A DNA stretch of 64,000 bases from CAINVV01 sp963663005 (GTDB lineage: Bacteria > Bacteroidota > Bacteroidia > Bacteroidales > Prolixibacteraceae). A model generated the notes under the pieces. It did no database searches. It worked only from the letters and a program-made list of their open reading frames with translations, and was not told the origin of the DNA. Shown piece by piece: positions 56,521 through 64,000 of this stretch (position 1 is the stretch's first letter; the number at the start of each line of letters is the position of its first letter). Position numbers and translations under genes: made by a program. Location of the stretch: contig CAXXHH010000015.1 in assembly GCA_963663005.2 (NCBI GenBank), forward strand, positions 620,001 to 684,000, read 5' to 3'.

Positions 56521-57657
56521 ATGAAAACAAACCGTAGACATTTTTTAGGTGCAACATCCATGATAGCAGGAGCCGGATTATTCTCTTCTTTCGAGAAAAA
56601 AGAGAAATCACTTCCCGGATATCGTCCAACAGGTACTGGGCTGAAATTATCCTTCAGACCCTACGAATTACAACTTAAACATGTCTTTACAATAGCATCC
56701 AACTCCAGAAAAACAACTGCCGTGATGCTCACAGAAATAGAATGGGAAGGAATGGTTGGATATGGAGAAGCCTCAATGCCGCCATACCTGGGAGAATCGC
56801 ACCAGACTGCCACGAAATTTCTCTCTTCTTTAAACCTGGCACAATTCAAGGATCCATTTCGAATGGAAGAGATTTTGGACTATGTGGATAACATCTTACC
56901 AGGAAATTGTGCAGCGAAAGCATCTGTTGATATTGCCCTGCACGACCTGGTCGGTAAGCTCCTGAATCAGCCGTGGCACCGCATTTGGGGATATTCGAAA
57001 GAGAAGACCCCGCTTACTACCTTTACCATTGGGATTGACAAAAAGGAAGAGGTAATTGCGAAAACCAAGGAGGCCGCACCCTTTAAGATACTTAAAATCA
57101 AATTAGGTGGAGGGAATGACGAAGAGATGATCAACAGCGTTCGCTCTGTTACGAATGTTCCGCTTTGCGTGGATGCAAATCAAGGATGGAAAGAGCGGCG
57201 CGAAGCATTGGACAAAGTTCAGTGGTTGAAAGAGCAAGGAGTAGTATTTATTGAGCAGCCCTTCGAGAAACACAATATCGATGATACTGCCTGGCTAACG
57301 CAAAATAGTCCGCTGCCAATTTTGGCAGATGAAGCGATGCAAAGAATTGGCGATTTGGAGAAGTTGCATGGCGTATATTCGGGAATCAACTGTAAGCTAA
57401 TGAAATGTACGGGGATGCGCGAGGCGCACAAAATCATTGAATTGGCCAGGGCATTAAAGATGAAGACATTGATAGGCTGCATGACTGAGACATCATGCGG
57501 AACCAGTGCTGCAGCTCAACTTTCTCCCATCGTTGACTGGGCCGACCTTGATGGTAATCTTTTGATTTCCAATGATGTCTTTGAAGGCATGAAAGTCGTG
57601 GACGGTAAAATTGTTTTGAGCGACTTACCTGGCATTGGTGTAAAGAAAATTAATTGA
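56521..57657 (+). CDS. L-Ala-D/L-Glu (dipeptide) epimerase with Tat-type signal
   Basis: 378-residue enolase-superfamily enzyme. The N terminus 'NRRHFLGATSMIAGAGLF' is a twin-arginine (Tat) signal. Catalytic Lys pair in 'KIKLGG' (K192/K194), metal ligands in 'CVDANQGW', 'IEQPFE' and 'LADEAM', and the opposite Lys in 'CKLMKCTG' (~residue 290). It converts L-Ala-D-Glu from peptidoglycan to L-Ala-L-Glu. It lies downstream of the P60 enzyme that makes this dipeptide. Tat export would place it in the periplasm, whereas E. coli YcjG is cytosolic. Last gene of the island, followed by a strong terminator. Confidence 0.9.
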   Translation: MKTNRRHFLGATSMIAGAGLFSSFEKKEKSLPGYRPTGTGLKLSFRPYELQLKHVFTIASNSRKTTAVMLTEIEWEGMVGYGEASMPPYLGESHQTATKFLSSLNLAQFKDPFRMEEILDYVDNILPGNCAAKASVDIALHDLVGKLLNQPWHRIWGYSKEKTPLTTFTIGIDKKEEVIAKTKEAAPFKILKIKLGGGNDEEMINSVRSVTNVPLCVDANQGWKERREALDKVQWLKEQGVVFIEQPFEKHNIDDTAWLTQNSPLPILADEAMQRIGDLEKLHGVYSGINCKLMKCTGMREAHKIIELARALKMKTLIGCMTETSCGTSAAAQLSPIVDWADLDGNLLISNDVFEGMKVVDGKIVLSDLPGIGVKKIN

Positions 57658-57670
57658 TAGTTAATTAATC

Positions 57671-57714
57671 ATAAAAGAGAATGGGGGCCTTTTGGAGCCC
57701 CCATTCTCTTTTAT
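57671..57714. terminator. Perfect bidirectional intrinsic terminator
   Basis: 57671-57688 (ataaaagagaatgggggc) pairs perfectly with 57697-57714 across an 8-nt loop, giving an 18-bp stem with a GC-rich top. The stem base is A-rich on one side and T-rich on the other, so it supplies a U-tract in both directions. It separates the epimerase gene from the convergent susD. Confidence 0.93.
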
Positions 57715-57727
57715 GAAAATCACCGAA

Positions 57728-59578
57728 TTACCATCCGGGAGTTTGTGTCAGCTTATACCCCTTGCCTAAATACTCGCTAATCTGAGTATTACCAACTGGC
57801 GCAAGATAAACTCTATCAAGGAATGCGTCCCTGTTTGTAATATTCTCAGGCACATAATAACCGACCATATCGGTAGCATTCGTTCCTGTATAGGTAACAA
57901 CAGTTCCGTCTTCCTTTCTTACCTTTAACTTATTTACTTTAGAAGCAACCAGGAATTCAGGATATTCAGTCTGGAAGTTGATCCATAATCCAAGCATATT
58001 GTCAGGATCGGTATTTGCCATATAGTTTATTTTCTTCCAGCGTTTGAGATCGAGCAAACGAGTATGTTCGAAAACAAATTCCATTCTTCGTTCACGACGA
58101 ATTTCCCAAATCAGGGCAGGGACATCAGAATCGCGATCAGGATCGTTTGGCAAGGATGCCAATTGCAGCGGAGCAGTCTTCTTGATACCCTTGGCAGTAG
58201 CTACCGCATCCAGTGGGCGAAGGCGAATGGCATTGATAGAAGCATCAATATCCGCCTGGACAACTGCTGCACCACCCATGGTTGCCAATTCTGCCTTGGC
58301 TTCGATCCAGTTAAGTACGACTTCTGCAAGACGCATAACCGGAGCATCATTGGTGTTTGTGCTTGATCCGTAAATTGCCGGATAAGGACCTGGATAATAG
58401 GTTACACCAACCCTGTCAATGAATTTACATGCATATAGTAAGGTTCCGGATTCCTTTTTTGGAGAGTTCCAGAATGTAGCTTCGAAACGTGGATCTCTGG
58501 TCGCAACCATGTTCTTGATATCCAGTTTATCTGCATTCGTAACAGTCGACAATTTGTAAGGTTTACCATCATTGCAAATAAATGATTTGGCCAATTTTAG
58601 GTTTGGCCCTTGGCTTTGAGACTCATAACCATTAGAATACGAAGCAACTGAATGCGTAACTCCGATAGCGGCATCATATGTTCTGTACAAGATAACCTCC
58701 TTGTTGGATGTTAAACTTTCTGAGCCAAACAATGAGCGGAAGTCACTGGTAAAAGCATATCTGCCTGAGGCCATCACGATATTGGCAGCCTTAACAGCTA
58801 AATCAAGGTATTTCTTGGCCTTTTCAGTATTATTCAACTGATACTTCTGCCAGGTGCCTTCGAACAACATAAACCTGGAAATAAACCCTGCAGCAATATA
58901 GCGGTTCAAATATTGAGCATCACCATCGGTGAGACGCATATTGTCAAGTACATAAACAAAATCGTCGTACACTTTGTCCATGACAACTGTTCTGTCATCA
59001 CGATCTTTGTAAAGCAAATCCAATTCTGTATCACTAACAACCTTGTCGAAATAAGGAACATTTCCAAAAACACTAACCAGGCGACTGTATTCATATCCTC
59101 TGAAGAAACGAGCCACAGCGCTCCAGTGCTGATAAACAGGAGTCGTGATAATGGAACCGGATTTCATCGTCTCGATTCTATCCAGGAACAGATTGGATTT
59201 CCGTACCCAGGCAAAATCCCAGGTTGGACCGGAATATGTTTGTAGCCACGTAGCAGGTGCAAGTGCTGTAGATTGCTCAACAGTGGATCCTCTTGATGCA
59301 GGAGCCTGAGTTTCGAAACCACTCTGTTTTCCAGCGGAAGCGAGGTCGTCAGAGAAATAATAGCCACGAAGGGACGCATAATCTTCAGTAAAACTGGATG
59401 CATAACCATTAAAGTAATTGGCGTAGTATCCGTTTGCAAAAAGACGAAGATTGTTTTCCGAGGTCCAGTAGTTACCGTCGTTCATCGTTGTCAGTGACGG
59501 TCTGTCCAGGAAATCGCTACAGCCGGCAATTCCGAGTGTAACAACTGAAACTAAAATTAGTATATATTTTTTCATCAT
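57728..59578 (-). CDS. SusD/RagB-family nutrient-binding lipoprotein
   Basis: 616-residue outer-membrane lipoprotein; lipobox 'LGIAGC' with Cys at residue 20, followed by 'SDFLDRPS', the common start of mature SusD proteins. The body is TPR-rich and alpha-helical with the RagB/SusD C-terminal region ('VPALIWEIRRERRMEFVFEHTRLLDLKRW' near nt 58025-58110). SusD proteins cap the SusC barrel and bind the oligomer to be imported. It is 9 nt downstream of susC. No hydrolase, sulfatase or sensor gene accompanies the pair, so the ligand cannot be read from context; the neighbouring peptidoglycan island is a hint only. Confidence 0.95.
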   Translation of the reverse strand: MMKKYILILVSVVTLGIAGCSDFLDRPSLTTMNDGNYWTSENNLRLFANGYYANYFNGYASSFTEDYASLRGYYFSDDLASAGKQSGFETQAPASRGSTVEQSTALAPATWLQTYSGPTWDFAWVRKSNLFLDRIETMKSGSIITTPVYQHWSAVARFFRGYEYSRLVSVFGNVPYFDKVVSDTELDLLYKDRDDRTVVMDKVYDDFVYVLDNMRLTDGDAQYLNRYIAAGFISRFMLFEGTWQKYQLNNTEKAKKYLDLAVKAANIVMASGRYAFTSDFRSLFGSESLTSNKEVILYRTYDAAIGVTHSVASYSNGYESQSQGPNLKLAKSFICNDGKPYKLSTVTNADKLDIKNMVATRDPRFEATFWNSPKKESGTLLYACKFIDRVGVTYYPGPYPAIYGSSTNTNDAPVMRLAEVVLNWIEAKAELATMGGAAVVQADIDASINAIRLRPLDAVATAKGIKKTAPLQLASLPNDPDRDSDVPALIWEIRRERRMEFVFEHTRLLDLKRWKKINYMANTDPDNMLGLWINFQTEYPEFLVASKVNKLKVRKEDGTVVTYTGTNATDMVGYYVPENITNRDAFLDRVYLAPVGNTQISEYLGKGYKLTQTPGW

Positions 59579-59587
59579 TCTTAGATT

Positions 59588-62500
59588 TTAGAAGTTCAAC
59601 TGAATACCGACTGACGAACTCTTGTACGTTGGAACGCTGGTTCCTGTACGGCTGGCATTGTAATTGCTGGTATTCCACATAGAATATCCATCAATTTCTT
59701 CCGGATCCACAGGTAGAGTTCCAAGGTGATCGAAGGTAAAGAAATTCTCCAATGCAACATAAACCCTTAATTTGGTAACATGCAATTTCCTGGTAATGTC
59801 GGAAGGCAATGAGTAACCAACGGTAATATTCTTGATTCTCAGGTAAGACATATCCAATAAATATCTGGACTGGATCTGCATATTCAGCGTTGTACCGCTA
59901 CCTGCCTGATTGTAAGGAGCTGGATAGAAAGCATCTGTACGGTCTGATCTCCAGAAATTTCCAGCGATTGCTTCCGGCATTGCACCATCAGAGGAGTTGA
60001 AACCTGGGATTACCAGGAATCCGTCTCCCCAAATATCCCGTTTTCCTACACCCTGAACAAAAACAGAAGCATCGAACCCTTTATAGTCTGCTCCCACACG
60101 GAAACTATACTGATAGCGTGGTGTAGAGTTACCAATAATTTTCAAGTCACCATAATCAGCATTGCCATTCGCATCTTTGAGCAATCTGTTTCCAGGAGTG
60201 ATTACGCCGTCACCATTTAAATCCCTGAATTTAACATCACCAGGACCAAACTTAAAGTTTCCAGCCTGGAATTTACCTTGTGTAGGTGCATTAGGATCTG
60301 ATAACTGGTTAACCGTGAAACCATCTTTTGTTACAAATGGAACAAATTTTCCAGCTGCATCATAGACGAAATCAGCTTTTTGATACAATCTGTCAGTTTC
60401 ATAACCCCAAATTTCGCCATAAGTTTTACCAACATACCAGTTGTCAATACTTTGTGTTGAACCATACTTGGTTATGTTCGTTTTGGAATCAGCGAATGTT
60501 GCTACGAAATTAACTCCCACTCCGTTTTTGAAGCGATGGTTATAATCAAGCTGCAATTCCACTCCATTCGTTCTCAACGATCCATAATTACTTTGAGGGG
60601 CGCCTGTTCCGTATGTCATTGGAATACCTTCTTCAGGAACGATCATGTTTTTCGTATCGCGTCTGAACCAGTCGAAAGCAAAACCAAGATCACCTTTTAA
60701 GAAACGGAGGTCTGCACCAAAATCGAGGGTTTCAATGTCCTGCCATGTAACATTGGCAGAAACGGCGCCCGGAGTACCGAATTGGTACAATTTTGCACCA
60801 CCGATCAAGAAGTTATTGAATGCACCGCTCATGGTAGGCACATAAAGTGAGTTACTTACAGTCTGGTCACCAATGACACCCCAAGAACCGCGAAGTTTTA
60901 ATGCGCTCAGGTAAGATTTCGACCATTTCATCCATGATTCCTCGTTAACACGCCATCCAGCAGAGAAGGATGGGAAATAACGCCATTGAAGATCTGTTGG
61001 GAATTTTGAAGTTCCATCATAGCGAAGGTTAGCTTCAAGCAGGTATTTATCTTTGAAGTCATAGTTTAAACGACCGAAGAAACCTAACTGAGATTCCCAA
61101 TATGCACCACCACTTGTTGTTTGAACGCCGGTAGCAAGGTCAAACTGCGGATTGGAATAATCAATTAATTGAGTAGTCTGTGACCAGTTATAGGCATATT
61201 TATAACTTACTCTGTTCATACCAAGCATGAACTTGAACTTATGAACGTCGTCAAGGGTATAGTCGTAGGTTGTATTAAGGTTGATCGTATTCCACTGATC
61301 ATTTTTGGAATAGCGGTAAACATGGTCCGGATTGGCACCTACTGCAGTATATTGAGAGTTTACCAATTGATACGCCGGCATGGCACCTGTCGTTGTTGAA
61401 GAAACTACCTCACCTGCATCATTTACATAAATTCTGTTTCCGCTTGCATCGTTTTTGGCAACGGCTGCAGACCATGTATCACGTGCTGTGTAGCGGGTTC
61501 CGGGTCTGTCAGTAATATACTCCTGATTAGCGTGCGTATAGTCAAAATTGATTTTCCAGTCTTTCAATGGAGTTATTGTAAATCCTCCATTCATGCTGGT
61601 ATAATTTGTTTCCTGGTCGGCGGTATTAGCCTGAGCAACTTCGGCTGCCGGACTTCTGAGCGGATCTCCGTCTTCAGTACCCATCGGCATATTAGGACCC
61701 CAACGATAAAGATACAACCATGGATCTGCTGTTGTGGAGTTGGTAGCATAGGCATATCTTTTCAGACGTTTGGAATACATCATTCCGGCATTCACCTTTA
61801 ACCAGTCAGTAATTTCAGTACCGATACGAACTGCTCCGTTATAACGTTGGAAATCATCTTTCTTAGCTGGCTTAATCATACCGGACTGACCCAGGTAACC
61901 CATGCTGATGTTATAATCGGTCTTGCCGCTTTTGCCGTTGACAGATAGATTGTGTGTTTGGGTAGGAGTCCATTCTTTGATCATGTAATCATAAGGATCA
62001 TAGGTTCTAATTCCAATCTTACGACCATTTGCATCAACAAACCAGTCACGACCGTAAACCATTGGGTCATTTACTCCCAGGACACCACCGTATTTTGTAT
62101 CCCATACTTTTGCCCTTTCATAGCCTTCCCTGGTAATCTGGTAGAAAGCTCCGGCAACTGTACCTCCAACACGTTCGAATGCGCTGACTGAATACTCAAG
62201 TGCATCCAGCCTGGCCATCTCCATTTTCTTTGACATGTTCTGAAATGAAAGGTTGCCTGAGTAGGTAACATTAACACTTTCAGTTTTTGCACCTTTCTTG
62301 GTAACGATCAAAATAACACCGAAAGCAGCCTTAGCTCCATAAATTGAGGCCGAAGCGGCATCCTTCAATACAGAAATTGATTCGATATCATCAGGATTTA
62401 CCATTTGAATAGATGGTATTTCAACGTTATCCATCAAAATTAAAGGGGATGATCCACCCTGCAACGAACCTAGCTGTCCGCGAATTTTCATAATCGGATC

Positions 62501-62977
62501 GGAACCTACTTCACCACTAGGGATCACAACGCTCAAACCGGGAGTCGTACCCTGAAGTCCTCTACCAACGTCGGCAATTGGCCTGGCTTCCAAAACCTTT
62601 GTGTCTACCGAGGCAACAGCACCGGTCAGGTTGGCCTTCTTTTGCTGTCCGTAACCCACAACAACAACCTCATCGATCTGTTCTGTGGATGATTCAAGAA
62701 CGAAGTTTAAGGTTGAGGATGTTCCAACTTTTAACTCCTGTGGTTTCATACCAATATAGCTGGCTACAATTGTTGCACCCGGATTAACCGATAGTTCAAA
62801 CTTGCCTTCCATATTGGTCGTAATTCCATTTTTGGTCCCTTTCTCAATTACTGAAACACCGGGAAGTGTCTCATTGGTAGATTTATCTCGGACTACTCCG
62901 GATATCGACCTTTTTTGTGCCATCGTCAGCTGAACAATCATGCACAAAATGAAAATTAATGCTACCGTTTTTTTCAT
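59588..62977 (-). CDS. SusC/RagA-family TonB-dependent transporter
   Basis: 1,129-residue outer-membrane barrel. Signal peptide, carboxypeptidase-D-like beta-sandwich (~22-110, 'SGVVRDKSTNETLPGVSV'), TonB plug starting 'EQIDEVVVVGYGQQKK', 'LQGTTPGLSV' and 'PDDIESISVLKDAASASIYGAKA' (nt ~62330-62405), then a 22-strand-type barrel ending in aromatic-terminal 'SSVGIQLNF'. There is no N-terminal STN domain, so it is not directly tied to an anti-sigma/ECF switch. It imports oligomers across the outer membrane using TonB energy, with the SusD lipoprotein encoded next. Its upstream region carries a duplicated 50-bp element. Confidence 0.96.
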   Translation of the reverse strand: MKKTVALIFILCMIVQLTMAQKRSISGVVRDKSTNETLPGVSVIEKGTKNGITTNMEGKFELSVNPGATIVASYIGMKPQELKVGTSSTLNFVLESSTEQIDEVVVVGYGQQKKANLTGAVASVDTKVLEARPIADVGRGLQGTTPGLSVVIPSGEVGSDPIMKIRGQLGSLQGGSSPLILMDNVEIPSIQMVNPDDIESISVLKDAASASIYGAKAAFGVILIVTKKGAKTESVNVTYSGNLSFQNMSKKMEMARLDALEYSVSAFERVGGTVAGAFYQITREGYERAKVWDTKYGGVLGVNDPMVYGRDWFVDANGRKIGIRTYDPYDYMIKEWTPTQTHNLSVNGKSGKTDYNISMGYLGQSGMIKPAKKDDFQRYNGAVRIGTEITDWLKVNAGMMYSKRLKRYAYATNSTTADPWLYLYRWGPNMPMGTEDGDPLRSPAAEVAQANTADQETNYTSMNGGFTITPLKDWKINFDYTHANQEYITDRPGTRYTARDTWSAAVAKNDASGNRIYVNDAGEVVSSTTTGAMPAYQLVNSQYTAVGANPDHVYRYSKNDQWNTINLNTTYDYTLDDVHKFKFMLGMNRVSYKYAYNWSQTTQLIDYSNPQFDLATGVQTTSGGAYWESQLGFFGRLNYDFKDKYLLEANLRYDGTSKFPTDLQWRYFPSFSAGWRVNEESWMKWSKSYLSALKLRGSWGVIGDQTVSNSLYVPTMSGAFNNFLIGGAKLYQFGTPGAVSANVTWQDIETLDFGADLRFLKGDLGFAFDWFRRDTKNMIVPEEGIPMTYGTGAPQSNYGSLRTNGVELQLDYNHRFKNGVGVNFVATFADSKTNITKYGSTQSIDNWYVGKTYGEIWGYETDRLYQKADFVYDAAGKFVPFVTKDGFTVNQLSDPNAPTQGKFQAGNFKFGPGDVKFRDLNGDGVITPGNRLLKDANGNADYGDLKIIGNSTPRYQYSFRVGADYKGFDASVFVQGVGKRDIWGDGFLVIPGFNSSDGAMPEAIAGNFWRSDRTDAFYPAPYNQAGSGTTLNMQIQSRYLLDMSYLRIKNITVGYSLPSDITRKLHVTKLRVYVALENFFTFDHLGTLPVDPEEIDGYSMWNTSNYNASRTGTSVPTYKSSSVGIQLNF

Positions 62978-63030
62978 AACAAACAGGTTAAAATAACATT
63001 TTGAAATAGATTTAATATTAACAAAGCATT

Positions 63031-63081
63031 ACAAAATTTTACTAAAATTAGATATTTAATTTGTATGTTGTATTACATCTT
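63031..63081. repeat. Direct repeat copy 1 (susC upstream)
   Basis: A 51-bp element whose second half, ttgtatgttgtattacatct, is identical to copy 2 at 63220-63269. The identical core contains ATGT-N6-ACAT and TGTA-N-TACA dyads, typical of a regulator binding site. It is about 50 bp upstream of the susC start codon. Confidence 0.7.
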
Positions 63082-63219
63082 TTAGAAAAATTTTTAAAAC
63101 GGCCATATTTAACTTTTCTGAAAGACATTCAGGTGCAAAAAGTAGAAATTGAGTCCCAGCATTTCACTACAAAAAGGATGCACCCACATTTCAGAACAGA
63201 ATTGGTATTCGCCGAATTA

Positions 63220-63269
63220 ACAAATTTTCACTAAAATTAGACATTTATTTGTATGTTGTATTACATCTT
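63220..63269. repeat. Direct repeat copy 2 (susC upstream)
   Basis: A 50-bp near-copy of 63031-63081, 189 bp away in the same orientation, differing by a few substitutions and single-base indels in the AT-rich left half while the right half is unchanged. Conservation of the dyad half suggests selection, pointing to an operator rather than chance AT-richness. Confidence 0.7.
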
Positions 63270-63397
63270 CTGTGAAACATCATTTTATTACCGATGTGAA
63301 TTGATATCTTTACGAAGAGATTTCACAGTATTAGTTGCTTATTGGTTGATGATTAATGGCACTTTCCGAAATAGGTTATAACTTTCATTAGCAATTT

Positions 63398-64000
63398 ATG
63401 AAAAATTTATGGATTTTCATCATACTGATTCTGTTTCAACCAGACTTATCCGCGCAGGTTATTCACTTTGCCCATGTAACGGACACCCATTTTGGCGGTC
63501 AGACGGGGGCTTCAGATCTTGCAAAAACAATTACAGATATTAATCAGCAACCTGATATTGACTTTGTTCTCTTTACCGGCGACGTCACTGAATTTGGTTC
63601 TGACGAAGAGTTGCAAGGGGCAAAGAATAGTATTACACAGTTAAAAAAACCCTGGTATATCCTACCTGGAAATCACGATTCCAAGTGGTCAGAAAGCGGC
63701 AACAACAGTTTTGTAAAGATCTTTGGGAAAGAACAGTTTTCATTTGAAAAAGGCGGATTTCTGTTTGTTGGAACAGCTTCCGGTCCGAATATGCGAATGG
63801 CTCCCGGCTTGGTACCCCACGAACAGATTGTCTTCCTTGACTCGGTATTGTCACATCGGCGATCTGAAGATCAACCGGTTATTTTTGTCAATCACTACCC
63901 CCTTGATGAGTCGCTTGCCAATTGGTACAAGGTAATTGACCTGTTGAAATCATGCAATATCAAGGCGACCCTGCTGGGCCATGGGCACTCAAATCGTTTG
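63398..64000 (+). CDS. Exported calcineurin-like metallophosphoesterase (3' partial)
   Basis: 201 codons are visible and the frame runs off the end of the window. A signal peptide ('MKNLWIFIILILFQPDLSAQ') precedes a calcineurin-like phosphoesterase with its metal motifs in order: 'HVTDTHFG' (DxH), 'FTGDVTEFG' (GDxxE/D), 'PGNHD' (GNHD), 'NHYP' and 'GHGH'. It hydrolyses phosphomonoesters or diesters outside the cytoplasm; the substrate is not apparent. It is divergent from susC across a 420-bp region with duplicated elements, so the two may be co-regulated. Confidence 0.9.
   Translation, partial: MKNLWIFIILILFQPDLSAQVIHFAHVTDTHFGGQTGASDLAKTITDINQQPDIDFVLFTGDVTEFGSDEELQGAKNSITQLKKPWYILPGNHDSKWSESGNNSFVKIFGKEQFSFEKGGFLFVGTASGPNMRMAPGLVPHEQIVFLDSVLSHRRSEDQPVIFVNHYPLDESLANWYKVIDLLKSCNIKATLLGHGHSNRL

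Larger units (their letters stand above)
62978..63397. other. 420-bp divergent intergenic region upstream of susC and the phosphoesterase
   Basis: No gene fits here. The region is AT-rich and holds two near-identical ~50-bp direct repeats (listed separately). I found no exact TAnnTTTG box on either strand; 'TAACTTTC' at 63379-63386 is the nearest match for the rightward phosphoesterase gene, 12 nt before its start codon. Confidence 0.6.

Noticed and set aside
1..64000. tRNA, rRNA, insertion sequence or prophage genes
   Set aside because: No cloverleaf, rRNA motif, transposase DDE motif or phage structural gene was seen on either strand.

Overview
The window is a stretch of a Bacteroidetes (Bacteroidota) chromosome, probably from the Bacteroidales/Marinilabiliales side of the phylum; I cannot name a genus. 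The signs are a SusC/SusD pair, a giant surface protein ending in a type IX secretion (T9SS) sorting domain, lipoproteins with Bacteroidetes-type lipoboxes, a DUF4296 lipoprotein, the MurK/MurQ pair, and one clean Bacteroidetes promoter (TTG-N19-TAnnTTTG). Coding density is high. I see no tRNA, rRNA, transposase, phage gene or CRISPR array.

Layout. (1) 3-21011: the last ~7,000 residues of a giant T9SS-exported, adhesin-like protein: four beta-solenoid super-modules, one Ig-like and one MBG domain, 38 Ig-like modules in an A-B-C order, PKD/YDG/MBG domains and a sorting domain. (2) 21202-33901: housekeeping genes. These are a polyprenyl synthase, a MalY/PatB-type C-S lyase, a ComB-like phosphatase, a radical SAM protein, an amidohydrolase, a DUF4296-MlaF-MlaE operon, mannose-1-phosphate guanylyltransferase, an M23 peptidase, a YitT protein, and sucCD. 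(3) 34000-57657: a peptidoglycan recycling and amino-sugar island. murK-murQ run leftward. A long rightward set carries GH9-deacetylase, transglutaminase lipoprotein, GHL10 (DUF187), NagX-like, Amidase_3, GT2, DUF4922, SpoIID, a small nuclease-like ORF, AmpG, a NagZ/beta-lactamase fusion, an NlpC/P60 lipoprotein and a dipeptide epimerase. (4) 57728-62977: an orphan SusD-SusC pair on the minus strand. (5) 63398-64000: the start of an exported metallophosphoesterase.

How the island may work. An amidase and an NlpC/P60 enzyme strip and cut stem peptides, and the epimerase converts L-Ala-D-Glu. The NagZ domain removes GlcNAc, an AmpG-like permease imports fragments, and MurK plus MurQ turn MurNAc into MurNAc-6-P and then GlcNAc-6-P. 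By their N termini, the NagZ fusion, epimerase and P60 enzyme are exported, while the SpoIID protein, GT2 and DUF4922 look cytosolic. That differs from the E. coli scheme and, with the unexplained GT2-DUF4922 pair, is the best candidate for undescribed biology here. Most individual families are known; the combined arrangement and compartment assignment are my inference.

Intergenic DNA is short but holds several REP-like or low-complexity elements (21047-21155, 24291-24353, 33905-33982, 52039-52107), a perfect bidirectional terminator (57671-57714), and a duplicated ~50-bp element upstream of susC.
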